A stretch of 64,000 nucleotides of DNA, from NCBI GenBank assembly GCA_019802505.1, contig JAFMOC010000009.1, positions 11,110,001-11,174,000 on the forward strand, written 5' to 3'. Under the pieces are notes generated by a model, which ran no database searches, was not told the origin of the DNA, and saw nothing but the letters and a program-made list of their open reading frames with translations. The DNA is from Corydoras sp. C115. Lineage: Eukaryota > Chordata > Actinopteri > Siluriformes > Callichthyidae. Positions 48,147-54,464 of the stretch are shown in pieces; the first letter of the stretch is position 1; each line of letters starts with the position of its first letter. A program made the position numbers and the translations under genes.

Positions 48147-48470
48147 GGTCAGCATACTTTACACTCATCCACATTAAAGAATACATTGAAATTTTTTACC
48201 AGAAAACTTATTAGGACTCTGATTTCCACATCAATCTGTTCATCATTATTGATACTCACAGCCTGAACCCCAGACTGAGTTACAGAAAAGACTTTTTAGA
48301 GAACATTTCGTTACCTTGTTCACTTTCCCCAGAAACAGGTCCTTGGCGTAAGCAGCGCTGCGGCTGCTGGAGTGCAGGGTGTGATGCGGCTGCCCCCGCG
48401 CTGCTGCCGCTCTGCTGCCCGCTGCCTTCAGCAGCCTTAAAAACCCCAGCGTTCTGCTCAGGTTCATCAT
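29084..48470 (-). CDS. acad9: ACAD9, mitochondrial acyl-CoA dehydrogenase 9 / complex I assembly factor
   Basis: Seventeen coding exons, 5' to 3': 48470-48315, 47178-47085, 47008-46907, 46190-46084, 46012-45912, 45831-45753, 45669-45495, 43890-43817, 43730-43655, 43579-43509, 42238-42119, 40934-40806, 37807-37728, 37652-37526, 30974-30846, 29450-29378 and 29184-29084. They join in phase to 597 codons. Residues 1-40 form an Arg/Ser/Ala-rich mitochondrial presequence, followed by AKDLFLGKVNK. The FAD/substrate block FCLTEPSSGSDAAS spans exons 5-6. KITAFIVERAFGGV and EDKLGIRGSN lie in exon 7. The catalytic base is Glu428, the last codon of exon 12 (IFE), before GTNEILRMYIAL in exon 13. The C-terminus is ICSHPLERTF. 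Family role: FAD-dependent long-chain acyl-CoA dehydrogenation, and assembly of complex I with ECSIT and NDUFAF1. An exon expected between residues 497 and 498 was not found (see findings). Confidence 0.95.
29541..29860 (-). repeat. V-SINE, minus
   Basis: It lies in the intron after ACAD9 exon 16, starting CATCCATCCATTATCTTCCG. Two short central deletions remove GGTTCTCCGG and the CGGGG before AACATGG. Confidence 0.9.
30206..30545 (+). repeat. V-SINE, plus, full length
   Basis: The copy starts GGTGGCAAGGTGGCTTAG after a poly-A run and ends GATAATGAATGGAATAATGA. It forms an inverted pair with 30583-30810. Confidence 0.92.
30583..30810 (-). repeat. V-SINE, minus, 5' two-thirds
   Basis: It runs from CACTGGACACACACTCACAC to ACCAAGCCACCGTGCCGCCC and lacks the 3' third. 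It ends 36 bp from the ACAD9 30974-30846 exon. Confidence 0.9.
31260..31617 (+). repeat. V-SINE, plus, full length
   Basis: The head is AGCGGCCCGGTGGCTTAGTG. A run of nine C replaces GGCGC after AGATTG. The tail is ATGGATGGATGGAT. Confidence 0.92.
31740..32078 (+). mobile_element. 3' end of an L2-like LINE with hairpin
   Basis: The frame ending FKTHLKTYLFSLAYEFG then stop is the usual end of fish L2-type ORF2, followed by a 3' tail ending AATAAAATTGAATTGAAT. The left end carries the perfect inverted repeat listed separately. A V-SINE follows directly. Confidence 0.75.
31781..31842. repeat. Perfect 26-bp inverted repeat, 10-bp spacer
   Basis: The left arm begins ACCTAATATCCAGGGG and ends GAATTC at 31806. 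The right arm, 31817-31842, is its exact reverse complement. The spacer is CCAGACTGTG. Confidence 0.95.
32081..32440 (+). repeat. V-SINE, plus, reference copy for this window
   Basis: This is one of the best preserved copies. The head GGCGGCACGATGGCTTAGTG holds a pol III A box and GGTTCGAATCC is the B box, so the 5' part derives from a tRNA gene. The conserved V-domain (TTTCCATGTTCTCCCCGTG, then GGTTTCCTCCCACAGTCC) is shared with zebrafish DANA and other V-SINEs. The 3' part (GGGGCAATTT on the opposite strand, CCCTGTCCTGGG, CCCCTGGATGGGCATGGGG) ends in GATAAAGCGGGAGATAATGG plus ATGA repeats. V-SINEs move by borrowing LINE machinery. Confidence 0.95.
32480..32551 (-). tRNA. tRNA-Glu(CTC) copy, probably decayed
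   Basis: The 72-nt minus-strand sequence starts TCCCTGGTGGTCTAGTGG and ends GTCAGGGAA. The anticodon loop CTCTCAC gives anticodon CTC. The acceptor stem is intact, but I count two C-C mismatches in the T stem, one mismatch at the top of the anticodon stem and one in the D stem. No T-run terminator follows the 3' end. It is recognisable as tRNA-Glu but is likely a pseudogene. It is not part of a SINE. Confidence 0.75.
32565..32768 (-). repeat. Third SINE family, minus
   Basis: It contains CATTTAGCAGACGCTTTTAT, CTCAAGGACCCACACTGG and a B-box complement (TTTGAACCCCCAACC), and ends in CTAACCACTGAGCCAACA. Related pieces lie at 23812, 26560 and 42390. Confidence 0.75.
32862..33193 (-). repeat. V-SINE, minus, head truncated
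   Basis: It runs from CATTCATTATCTTCCGC to GCCAACCACTAATG; the last ~15 bp of the head are missing. Confidence 0.9.
33794..33877 (-). repeat. V-SINE A fragment of a nested cluster
   Basis: Only the block from GTGCCAATCTATCACTGG to CATTTGACCTT remains. It is cut at TTGACCTT by a plus copy. Confidence 0.85.
33878..34570 (+). repeat. V-SINE B, plus, split by another SINE
   Basis: The left part is 33878-34046, ending ATCAAGGTCAATTT. The right part is 34381-34570, beginning AAGGTCAAAAGAAATCTCC and continuing through the normal 3' half to GGATGGA. The phrase AAGGTCAA on both sides of the insert looks like a target duplication. Confidence 0.88.
34047..34380 (-). repeat. V-SINE C, minus, inserted into SINE B
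   Basis: A full-length copy from CATCCATCCATTATCTTCC to CCACTGTGCCGCCCC, sitting inside the plus copy. Confidence 0.92.
34592..34948 (-). repeat. V-SINE, minus, with long poly-G
   Basis: It starts TATTCATTCATTATCTTCC and ends ACCACTAAGCCAATAATG. The normally short G run after GGTCAC is expanded to about 22 G (34638-34659). Confidence 0.92.
35158..35286 (+). other. Orphan exon-like segment
   Basis: TTTTTCCCCTGCTCCAG precedes a 129-nt stretch that ends AAC|GTATGT. In phase 0 it reads RYLRNAQRKRSTEAQIARKT and onward for 43 codons without stop. A second frame (EVFEKCAEETINRS) is also nearly fully open. It lies antisense inside the ACAD9 intron between 37526 and 30974. I recognise no family. Confidence 0.25.
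35297..35341 (-). repeat. V-SINE tail fragment
   Basis: TTCATTCATTATGTTCCGCT to GGGTCGCGGGGGGGAA, only the last ~45 bp of a minus copy, next to the outer end of the large inverted repeat. Confidence 0.8.
35426..35768 (-). repeat. V-SINE, minus, left arm of the inverted repeat
   Basis: A full-length copy from CATCCATCCATTATCTTCCG to AAGCCACCGTGCC. Confidence 0.92.
35842..36195 (+). repeat. V-SINE, plus, right arm of the inverted repeat
   Basis: A full-length copy from GTGGCACGGTGGCTTAGTG to ATGGATGAATGAATA; it carries a 4-bp insertion (GTTG) after GATCAA. Confidence 0.92.
36257..36605 (-). repeat. V-SINE, minus, full length
   Basis: It starts at the outer edge of the inverted repeat and ends CTAAGCCACCGTGCCGCCC. 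Confidence 0.92.
36687..36724. repeat. (TA)n tract
   Basis: About 38 bp of TA directly before a truncated plus V-SINE. Confidence 0.95.
36735..36970 (+). repeat. V-SINE, plus, both ends damaged
   Basis: The head is reduced to GGGGCATGTATAGCACATTC and the copy stops at GGGTCTATCTG. Confidence 0.85.
37005..37447. mobile_element. MITE with ~70-bp inverted ends
   Basis: The left end (CTCCACTTATTGTCCATG, then TTCCAGACTGTAGTCCATCTG) is matched by an inverted right end (CAGATGGACTACAGTCTGGAA, ending GTAAGTGGAG), with diverged stretches. The centre holds ACCACCACAGAGCAGG and CACATCAGTGTCACTGCAG. There is no transposase. The right end lies 79 bp from the ACAD9 exon at 37526. Confidence 0.75.
37976..39690. 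mobile_element. Long noncoding repeat with GGGGTTCAAGC inverted ends
   Basis: The left end is TAGGGGTTCAAGCACGAAGTG; GCTTGAACCCC occurs near the right end (39668-39678), giving short inverted ends. Inside, a ~260-bp passage occurs twice (about 38636-38845 and 39350-39560), marked by CTCACTAACCGT, GAGCTCAAACTCAACACACA and CGACCGATGACC-type phrases (GACCGATGACC). No transposase-like frame is evident. I recall similar elements as common in teleosts; the class is not certain. It lies in the ACAD9 intron between exons 12 and 13. Confidence 0.6.
39955..40615. repeat. AT-rich long-inverted-terminal repeat element, copy 4
   Basis: It runs from GCATTTATAACGCACTATAA to GCATTATGAATATCGGATTT and is preceded by several A- and C-rich homopolymers (39788-39960). 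Confidence 0.65.
40806..40934 (-). CDS. acad9: ACAD9 exon 12, carrying the catalytic Glu
   Basis: The acceptor is TTATTCAG|GTCTTC and the donor GAG|GTATG. It encodes VFSSEGGWVCVSEALQVLGG and onward to RDCRILQIFE. The final GAG (rev. comp. of 40806-40808) is the active-site base of acyl-CoA dehydrogenases, split by an intron from its GTNE partner in the next exon. It is Glu428 in this model, within two residues of the position I remember for human ACAD9. Confidence 0.92.
40977..41326 (-). repeat. V-SINE, minus, full length
   Basis: It lies 43 bp upstream (in gene sense) of exon 12 and runs from TATTCATTCATTCATTATC to AAGGCACCGTGCCACC. Confidence 0.92.
41451..41770 (+). repeat. V-SINE, plus, tail lost
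   Basis: The head is GGGCGGCACGGTGGCTTAG. The copy ends in a C run (CCCCCCCCCGTCCCC) joined to a piece resembling the 37005 MITE family (ACCACCACAGAGCAGG). Confidence 0.88.
41860..42100 (+). repeat. V-SINE, plus, abutting ACAD9 exon 11
   Basis: The diverged head CGCGCTGGTGTAGTGGTTAG is followed by a central block shortened by deletion. The copy breaks off at CTCCCCTGGATG, 18 bp short of the exon 11 splice donor at 42118/42119. Confidence 0.85.
42390..42552 (-). repeat. Third SINE family, minus
   Basis: It contains ACTTTTATCCAAATTGACTT, CCTGGAGCGATGGG, a B-box complement (GATTTGAACACCCAAC) and CTAACCACTGAGCTACTGC. Confidence 0.7.
42716..42900 (-). repeat. V-SINE, minus, middle fragment
   Basis: It runs from GGGTTCCCCATGCCCATC to GGAAACCGGAGAACCTC. 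Both the tail and the tRNA-like head are missing. Confidence 0.85.
43000..43345 (+). repeat. V-SINE, plus
   Basis: It starts GGTGGCATGGTGGCTTAGTG. A deletion removes part of the GTGTGTGCCC segment. The tail is TGATGGATGGATG. Confidence 0.9.
44110..44875. repeat. GAGTCAGAG satellite with higher-order unit
   Basis: It is built from GAGTCAGAGTCGGACAGAGT-like words. A longer unit of about 117 bp, marked by GGTGAATCTGA and TCAGACATTCGGACAGGGTC, occurs three times (near 44318, 44432 and 44549). After 44640 a 26-bp unit takes over (about seven copies). It lies in ACAD9 intron 7. Confidence 0.9.
44937..44982. repeat. (TA)n tract left of a SINE
   Basis: About 46 bp of TA ends exactly at the head of the V-SINE at 44983. 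Confidence 0.95.
44983..45318 (+). repeat. V-SINE, plus, embedded in TA repeats
   Basis: A full-length copy from GGGCGGCACAGTGGCTTAG to AGATAATGGATATA, with TA on both sides. Confidence 0.92.
45319..45349. repeat. (TA)n tract right of a SINE
   Basis: About 30 bp of TA follows the SINE tail. Confidence 0.95.
46249..46625 (+). repeat. V-SINE, plus, with partly duplicated 3' segment
   Basis: The head is truncated (CTTAGTGGTGAGTTTACATG). The block from GGCACCCTGTCC to the C-rich run appears twice (46392-46480 and 46514-46595), a two-copy version of the expansion seen at 50219-53923. Confidence 0.85.
46645..46815 (-). repeat. Second tRNA-derived SINE family, minus
   Basis: It contains a CA run, CTTGCCCAAGGTACTTTAGC and GCCTACGACTGCCCC. 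It lies in ACAD9 intron 3. Confidence 0.6.
47437..47476. repeat. (TA)n(TG)n microsatellite
   Basis: About 22 bp of TA then about 18 bp of TG, in ACAD9 intron 1. Confidence 0.95.
47557..47622. repeat. (TA)n microsatellite
   Basis: About 66 bp of TA directly left of a minus V-SINE tail. Confidence 0.95.
47630..47868 (-). repeat. V-SINE, minus, head missing
   Basis: It runs from ATCCATCCTTTATCGTCC to GGAAGCCGAACCCGGAGGAAG; the central domain and tRNA head are lost. Confidence 0.85.
47886..48146. repeat. (TA)(TG)(TGAG)(GA) compound microsatellite
   Basis: TA then TG, then about 250 bp of mixed GTGAGTGA and GAGAGA words in ACAD9 intron 1. Any translated product of this stretch is an artefact. 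Confidence 0.97.
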
Positions 48471-48650
48471 CCTGCAGAAGAAACCTCAGATAACGAACCC
48501 CGCTGCGCCTCAGGAACCTGCTGCAGAGCTTAATACGCTGAACCTGACAAGACCTTTCACCTATATATCGGCGCCCACTGATGACGGCACGATTTAAAAA
48601 AAGAAAAGAAAAGTAATCCCATTTCTCAACGCAAGAGAGCAGCACCGGCT
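48471..48650 (-). promoter_or_regulatory. ACAD9 leader and proximal promoter region
   Basis: Repeat-free sequence upstream of the ACAD9 ATG, ending where a V-SINE begins at 48722. No clear TATA box or initiator could be assigned, so this is inferred from position. Confidence 0.35.
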
Positions 48651-48721
48651 CATGTGCAAAATGCCCTTCATCAAAGCATGGTGGTGGAAATACATGTACA
48701 GTACACAGTACACTCTAAAAT

Positions 48722-49066
48722 CCGTCCATCCATCCATTATCTTCCGCTTTATCCTCTATTAGGGTCGCGCGGGGGGGGGGGATTCCCCATGCCCATCCAG
48801 GGGAGAACGTTTCGGGCGCTGGGCAGATACACCCAGGACAGGGCACCAATCCATCACTGGACACACACTCACTCACATAGACACACACTACATGGGGCAA
48901 TTTGGAGAACTCAATTGACTTGATCCATGTTTTTGGACTGTGGGAGGAAACCTGAGAACCCGAAGGAAACCCACGCGGATACGGGGAGAACATGGAAACT
49001 CCACCCAGATTGGGATTAGAACCTGAACCTGGAGAACATGCTAACCACTAAGCCACCGTGCCGCCC
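48722..49066 (-). repeat. V-SINE, minus, full length
   Basis: It starts CCGTCCATCCATCCATTATC about 250 bp upstream of the ACAD9 ATG and ends CCACCGTGCCGCCC against a short TA tract. Confidence 0.92.
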
Positions 49067-49119
49067 ATATATATATATATATAAAAAACATATAACATAT
49101 AATATATATTATATTCTAT

Positions 49120-49432
49120 GGATGGCATGGTGGCTTAGTGGTTAGCATGTTCTCCTCTCAACACTAGGGAGTCCAGATTCGAATCCCAATCTAGGTGAAG
49201 TTTCCATGTTCTCCCCGTGTCCGCTTGGGTTTCCTTCGGGTTCTCAGGTTTCCTCCCACAGTCCAAAAACATGGATTAAGGTCAAGTGAATTCTCCAAAT
49301 TAATAGAGTGTGTTTGTGTGCGTGTTTGTGTGAGTGAGTGTGTGCCCAGTGGTAGATTAGCGCCCTGTCCTGGGTGTATCTGCCCAGCGCCCGAAACGTT
49401 CTCCCCTGGCCACCCAGAGGAAACGCACGGGG
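49120..49432 (+). repeat. V-SINE, plus, tail deleted
   Basis: The head is GGATGGCATGGTGGCTTAGTG. It runs to GTTCTCCCCTGG, then joins a piece of central block in the opposite sense (CCCAGAGGAAACGCACGGGG). Confidence 0.85.
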
Positions 49433-49439
49433 AGAAAAT

Positions 49440-49735
49440 GGAACCACAAATTCTGAATCTTTATCACGCTAGTCTCCACAATACGTTAATGAACTGTTTA
49501 AATATAAATGTTATAATGCATTATGTCACATTGTGTTGTGTTCTAAAGCTTTATGGAATATTCTTATGACACATTATGAATGTGGCTATTAACATCTATG
49601 TACAGTACATGAACTGAGGGATATGAGTTCATATGTGTTATAAAGCATGATGTATCCTTACGTATGTAAAGCTTTATGAAGGGGTTTATAATGCATTATG
49701 AATACCGGATTAATCAAAAGTGTTACATTGCAGAG
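49440..49735. repeat. AT-rich long-inverted-terminal repeat element, copy 5, partial
   Basis: It ends TGCATTATGAATACCGGATT followed by AAAAGTGTTAC. The left part is missing. Confidence 0.6.
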
Positions 49736-50218
49736 ATTAAAATGGGGATTATCTGAACTATAAATCCATCGTAATCTCCGCAGCTCTCTATCCGCTGAAA
49801 GTCATTTGAAAGTTGTTCAGGCTGCAGCCAGAAAGCGTCAGACAGCTGAAACAGAAGGTGACATTTTCCCTTCCACCGTCATCATGACCTTTATTTTCCA
49901 CCGTCTTTCCGCTGCCGTGAACCCGCGCTGACTGAATACCAGTCTCATTTTCCTGTGGGTCTAACTGGCTCTTTGTAATGTCGGGCTATTTTTGTAGTCA
50001 GAGTCCAACAGACCCGCGTTTGTCCTTGAATCAGACTTAGCAAAACAAAAATCATGAAGTTGTTCTTTATACAGAGTTTATTCAAGAAGGAAATGCAGAC
50101 AGACGTCTGAGACGCAGGTCTGCTCTGCAAACAAAAAACAAACAAAAAAACTCTGAGACAGCTTATGTTATAAGAAAAAAACAACTCCAACTATATAGAC
50201 ATGGAGTTTACAAAGTAG
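49736..50218. other. Unique spacer, no gene seen
   Basis: Non-repetitive DNA between ACAD9 and the satellite. No frame with splice support was recognised. Confidence 0.5.
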
Positions 50219-50474
50219 GACGGCACGGGGGCTTAGTGGTTGGCATGTTCTCCTCTCAGTGCTGGCCTGTCCTGGTTGTATCTGCCCAGTGCTCGAAACC
50301 TTCTTCCCCTGGATGGGCATGAGGGTTCCTGCGACCCTCGTAAATTACCCATATATATTTTGTGAGTGGGTGTGTGTGTGTGTGTGTGTGTGTAAGTGTC
50401 TGTCCAGAGACGGGTTGGTGTCCTCACTTGGGTGTATCCGCCCAGCACTCGAAACTATGCTGTGACCCTAGTAA

Positions 50475-50526
<52 letters not shown>

Positions 50527-53500
50527 AATATATATAGTGTGTGTGAGTGTATGTGTGTGTAAGTGTGTGCCCAGAGATGGGTTGGTGTCCTCTCCTGGGT
50601 GTATCTGCCCAACGCTCAAAACGTCCTCTCCTGGATGGGCATGAGTATTCGTCCCACCATGCTGTGACCCTCCTAATATGCCAAGGATATTGGTGTTTGG
50701 GTGAGTGTGTGTGTGTATGTGTGCCCAGAGATGGGTTGTCACCCTGTTCTGGGTGTATCCGCCCAGCACTCGAAACGTCCTCCCCTGGATGGGCATGAGG
50801 CCCCCCTATGCTGTGACCCTAGTAAATAGCACATATATATATTGTGAGTGTGTGTGTGTGTGTAAGTGTCTGTCCAGAGACGGGTTGGCGCCCTGTTCTG
50901 GGTGTATCCGCCCAGCACATGAAACGTCCTCTCCTGGATGGGCATGAGTATTCGTCCCATGCTGTGACCCTCCTAATATGCCAAGGATATTGGTGTTTGG
51001 GTGAGTGTGTGTGTATATATGTGTGTGTGTGCCCAGAGATGGGTTGGCACCCTGTTCTGGGTGTATCCGCCCAGCACTCGAAACATCCTCCCCTGGATGG
51101 GCATGAGGCCCCCCTATGCTGTGACCCTAGTAAATAGCATATATATATATTGTGTGTGTGAGTGTATGTGTGTGTAAGTGTGTGCCCAGAGATGCGTTGG
51201 TGTCCTTTCCTGGGTGTATCTGCCCAACGCTCAAAACGTCCTCTCCTGGATGGGCATGAGCATTCGTCCCACCATGCTGTGACCCTCCTAATATGCCAAG
51301 GATATTGGTGTTTGGGTGAGTGTGTGGGTATATATGTGTGTGTGTGCCCAGAGACGGGTTGGCGCCCTGTTCTGGGTGTATCCGCCCAGCACTCGAAACG
51401 TCCTCCCCTGGATGGGCATGAGGCCCCGCTATGCTGTGACCCTAGTAAATAGCACATATATATATATATTGTGAGTGTGTGTGAGTGTGTAAGTGTCTGT
51501 CCAGAGACGGGTTGGCGCCCTGTTCTGGGTGTATCTGCCCAACACATGAAACGTCCTCCACTGGATGGGCATGATTATTCGTCCCACCATGCTGTGACCC
51601 TCCTAATATGCCAAGGATATTGGTGTTTGGGTGAGTGTGTGTGTGTATGTGCCCAGAGATGGGTTGTCACCCTGTTCTGGGTGTATCCGCCCAGCACTCG
51701 AAACGTCCTCCCCTGGATGGGCATGAGGCCCCCCTATGCTGTGACCCTAGTAAATAGCACATATATATATTGTGAGTGTGTGTGAGTGTGTGTGTGTGTG
51801 TAAGTATCTGTCCAGAGACGGGTTGGCGCCCTGTTCTGGGTGTATCCGCCCAGCACATGAAACGTCCTCCCCTGGATGGGCATGAGTATTCGTCCCACCA
51901 TGCTGTGACCCTCCTAATATGCCAAGGATATTGGTGTTTGGGTGTTTGTGTGTATATATGTGTGTGTGTGCCCAGAGATGGGTTGGCACCCTGTTCTGGG
52001 TGTATCCGCCCAGCACTCGAAACGTCCTCCCCTGGATGGGCATGAGGATTCGCCTCCCCATGCCCCCTAAATGCCATATATATTGTGTTTTGTGTTAGTG
52101 TGTTACCCTAGTAAATAGCCAGCCCACCTCCCCATATATAGGATTGTGACGTCCTCCCCTATGCTGTGACCGTAGTAAATAGCACATATATATATTGTGA
52201 GTGTGTGTGTGTGTGTAAGTGTCTGTCCAGAGACGGGTTGGCGCCCTGTTCTGGGTGTATCCGCCCAGCACATGAAACGTCCTCCCCTGGATGGGCATGA
52301 GTATTCGTCCCACCATGCTGTGATCCTCCTAATATGCCAAGGATATTGGTGTTTGGGTGAGTGTGTGTGTGTGTGTGCCCAGAGACGGGTTGGCGCCCTG
52401 TTCTGGGTGTATCCGCCCAGCACTCGAAATGTCCTCCCCTGGATGGGCATGAGGCCCCCCTATGCTGTGACCGTAGTAAATAGCACATATATATATTGTG
52501 AGTGTGTGTGAGTGTGTAAGTGTCTGTCCAGAGACGGGTTGGTGCCCTGTTCTGGGTGTATCCGCCCAGCACATGAAACGTCCTCCCCTGGATGGGCATG
52601 AGGCCCCGCTATGCTGTGACCCTAGTAAATAGCACATATATATATATTTATATATTGTGTGTGTGAGTGTGTGTGTGTGTGTGTGTGTAAGTGTGTGCCC
52701 AGAGATGGGTTGGTGTCCTCTCCTGGGTGTATCTGCCCAACGCTCAAAACGTCCTCTCCTGGATGGGCATGAGGATTCGCCTCCTCATGCTGCGACCCTC
52801 ATAAATTGCCCATATATATTGTGTTTGTGTTCGCCCAGCACTCGAAACGTCCTCCTCTGGATGGGCATGAGGCCCCCCCCTATGCTGTGACCCTAGTAAA
52901 TAGCACATATATATATTGTGAGTGTGTGTGTGTGTGTGTGTGTGTAAGTGTCTGTCCAGAGACGGGTTGGCGCCCTGTTCTGGGTGTATCCGCCCAGCAC
53001 ATGAAACGTCCTCCCCTGGATGGGCATGAGTATTCGTCCCACCATGCTGTGATCCTCCTAATATGCCAAGGATATTGGTGTTTGGGTGAGTGTGTGTGTG
53101 TGTGTGCCCAGAGACGGGTTGGCGCCCTGTTCTGGGTGTATCCGCCCAGCACTCGAAATGTCCTCCCCTGGATGGGCATGAGGCCCCCCTATGCTGTGAC
53201 CGTAGTAAATAGCACATATATATATTGTGAGTGTGTGTGTGTGTGTGTGTGTAAGTGTCTGTCCAGAGACGGGTTGGCGCCCTGTTCTGGGTGTATCCGC
53301 CCAGCACATGAAACGTCCTCCCTGGATGGGCATGAGTATTCGTCCCACTATGCTGTGACCCTCCTAATATGCCAAGGATATTGAGTGTGTGTGTGTGTGT
53401 GCCCAGAGACGGGTTGGCGTGTGTGTGTATCCGCCCAGCACTCGAAATGTCCTCCCCTGGATGGGCATGATGCCCCCCTATGCTGTGACCGTAGTAAATA

Positions 53501-53923
53501 GCCCAGTGTGTGTGTGAGTGTGGGTCTGGCAGAGACCCTGCGCCCAGTTCTGGGTGTATCCGCCCAGCACTCGAAACATCCTCCCCTGGATGGGCATGAG
53601 GCCCCCCTATGCTGTGACCCTAGTAAATAGCACACACACATATATATATATATTGTGAGTGTGTGTATGTGTAAGTGTGTGCCCAGAGACGGGTTGGCAC
53701 CCTGTTCTGGGTGTATCCGCCCAACGCTCAAAACGTCCTCTCCTGGATGGGCATGAGGATTGCCTCCCCATGCTGCGACCCTCATAAATTGCCCATATAT
53801 ATTGTGTTTGTGTGTGTGTTTGTGTGTTAGTGTGTGTGTGTGAGTGAGTAAGTGTGTGCCAAAGCCCCCCCCCCCACGAGTCTAGTATAGGATTAAGCAG
53901 AACATGATGGATGGATGGAGGGA
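50219..53923 (+). repeat. SINE-derived satellite, about 20 monomers of ~155 bp in ~310-bp pairs
   Basis: The left edge is a V-SINE head (CGGCACGGGGGCTTAGTGG, 50219-50262) and the right edge is a V-SINE tail (AGGATTAAGCAGAACATGATG with ATGG repeats, about 53885-53923). Between them the SINE 3' segment (GTGCCCAGAGATGGGTTGG, CCCTGTTCTGGGTGTATC, CCCCTGGATGGGCATGA) is repeated. Two monomer types alternate: one ends ATGCCAAGGATATTGGTGTT, the other TAGTAAATAGCACATATATA. Pairs near 52227-52528 and 52957-53261 are nearly identical. Both families carry TG tracts of varying length. Confidence 0.92.
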
Positions 53924-54329
53924 TTCAGAATGTCTTCGCAAAAATCTCAAGACTCATCAATTTAAGTCTAACGAACTGAACTTCACTAGTTTTAAGAAAT
54001 CTTGTTAAAGTGCTAAAACTTTTCCATGAGCCAGTGAGGCCAATTACAAGCATGAGGAAGCGTATTTCCATTCTGCTCACATGGTTTAGGGATGGAGGTG
54101 CAGGAGTGACGCAGCACAGCAGCTGCACAGCTGGAGAACCACTGAAATAGATCAATGGTCTATTTTTAGCGCTCTGTTTTCAGTGCAGCTGCCTCTGTGA
54201 TTCTTGGCAGCGTGTCTTAACAGTATTGAAAAAGAATCTTGATGACTTGTGTGACTAAATGTAAATGCTGATTTTTCTACTTTTGCGGCAGAAGCATTAA
54301 TTGGCATTGAGATGGGACATTTTACTAGG
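53924..54329. other. Unique spacer, no gene seen
   Basis: Non-repetitive sequence between the satellite and the next SINE; open frames on the minus strand lack splice or domain support. Confidence 0.5.
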
Positions 54330-54462
54330 GTTGCTGGAGAGGGGGGGGTTTCTCATGCCCATCCAGGGGAGAACGTTTCGGTCGCTGGGCAGATACACCC
54401 AGGACAGTGTGCCGATCTATTGCTGGGCTCACACTCGCTCACACAGACACACACAACCTATA
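54330..54462 (-). repeat. V-SINE, minus, cut by the Tc1 element
   Basis: It runs from GGGTTTCTCATGCCCATCC to ACACAACCTATA, where the Tc1 terminal repeat begins. Confidence 0.85.
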
Positions 54463-54464
54463 TA

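Noticed and set aside
47787..48186. Ser/Leu/His-rich open frames
   Set aside because: They are products of the GAGA/GTGA microsatellite in ACAD9 intron 1.
50819..51547. 242-codon minus-strand open frame with repeated CWADTPRTGRQPVSG
   Set aside because: It is a translation through the SINE-derived satellite. It stays open only because the repeat length keeps frame, and it has no start, splice or domain context.
50340..53840. CRISPR-like regularly spaced repeats
   Set aside because: Units are contiguous, with variable TG tracts rather than unique spacers, in a vertebrate genome. This is a satellite.
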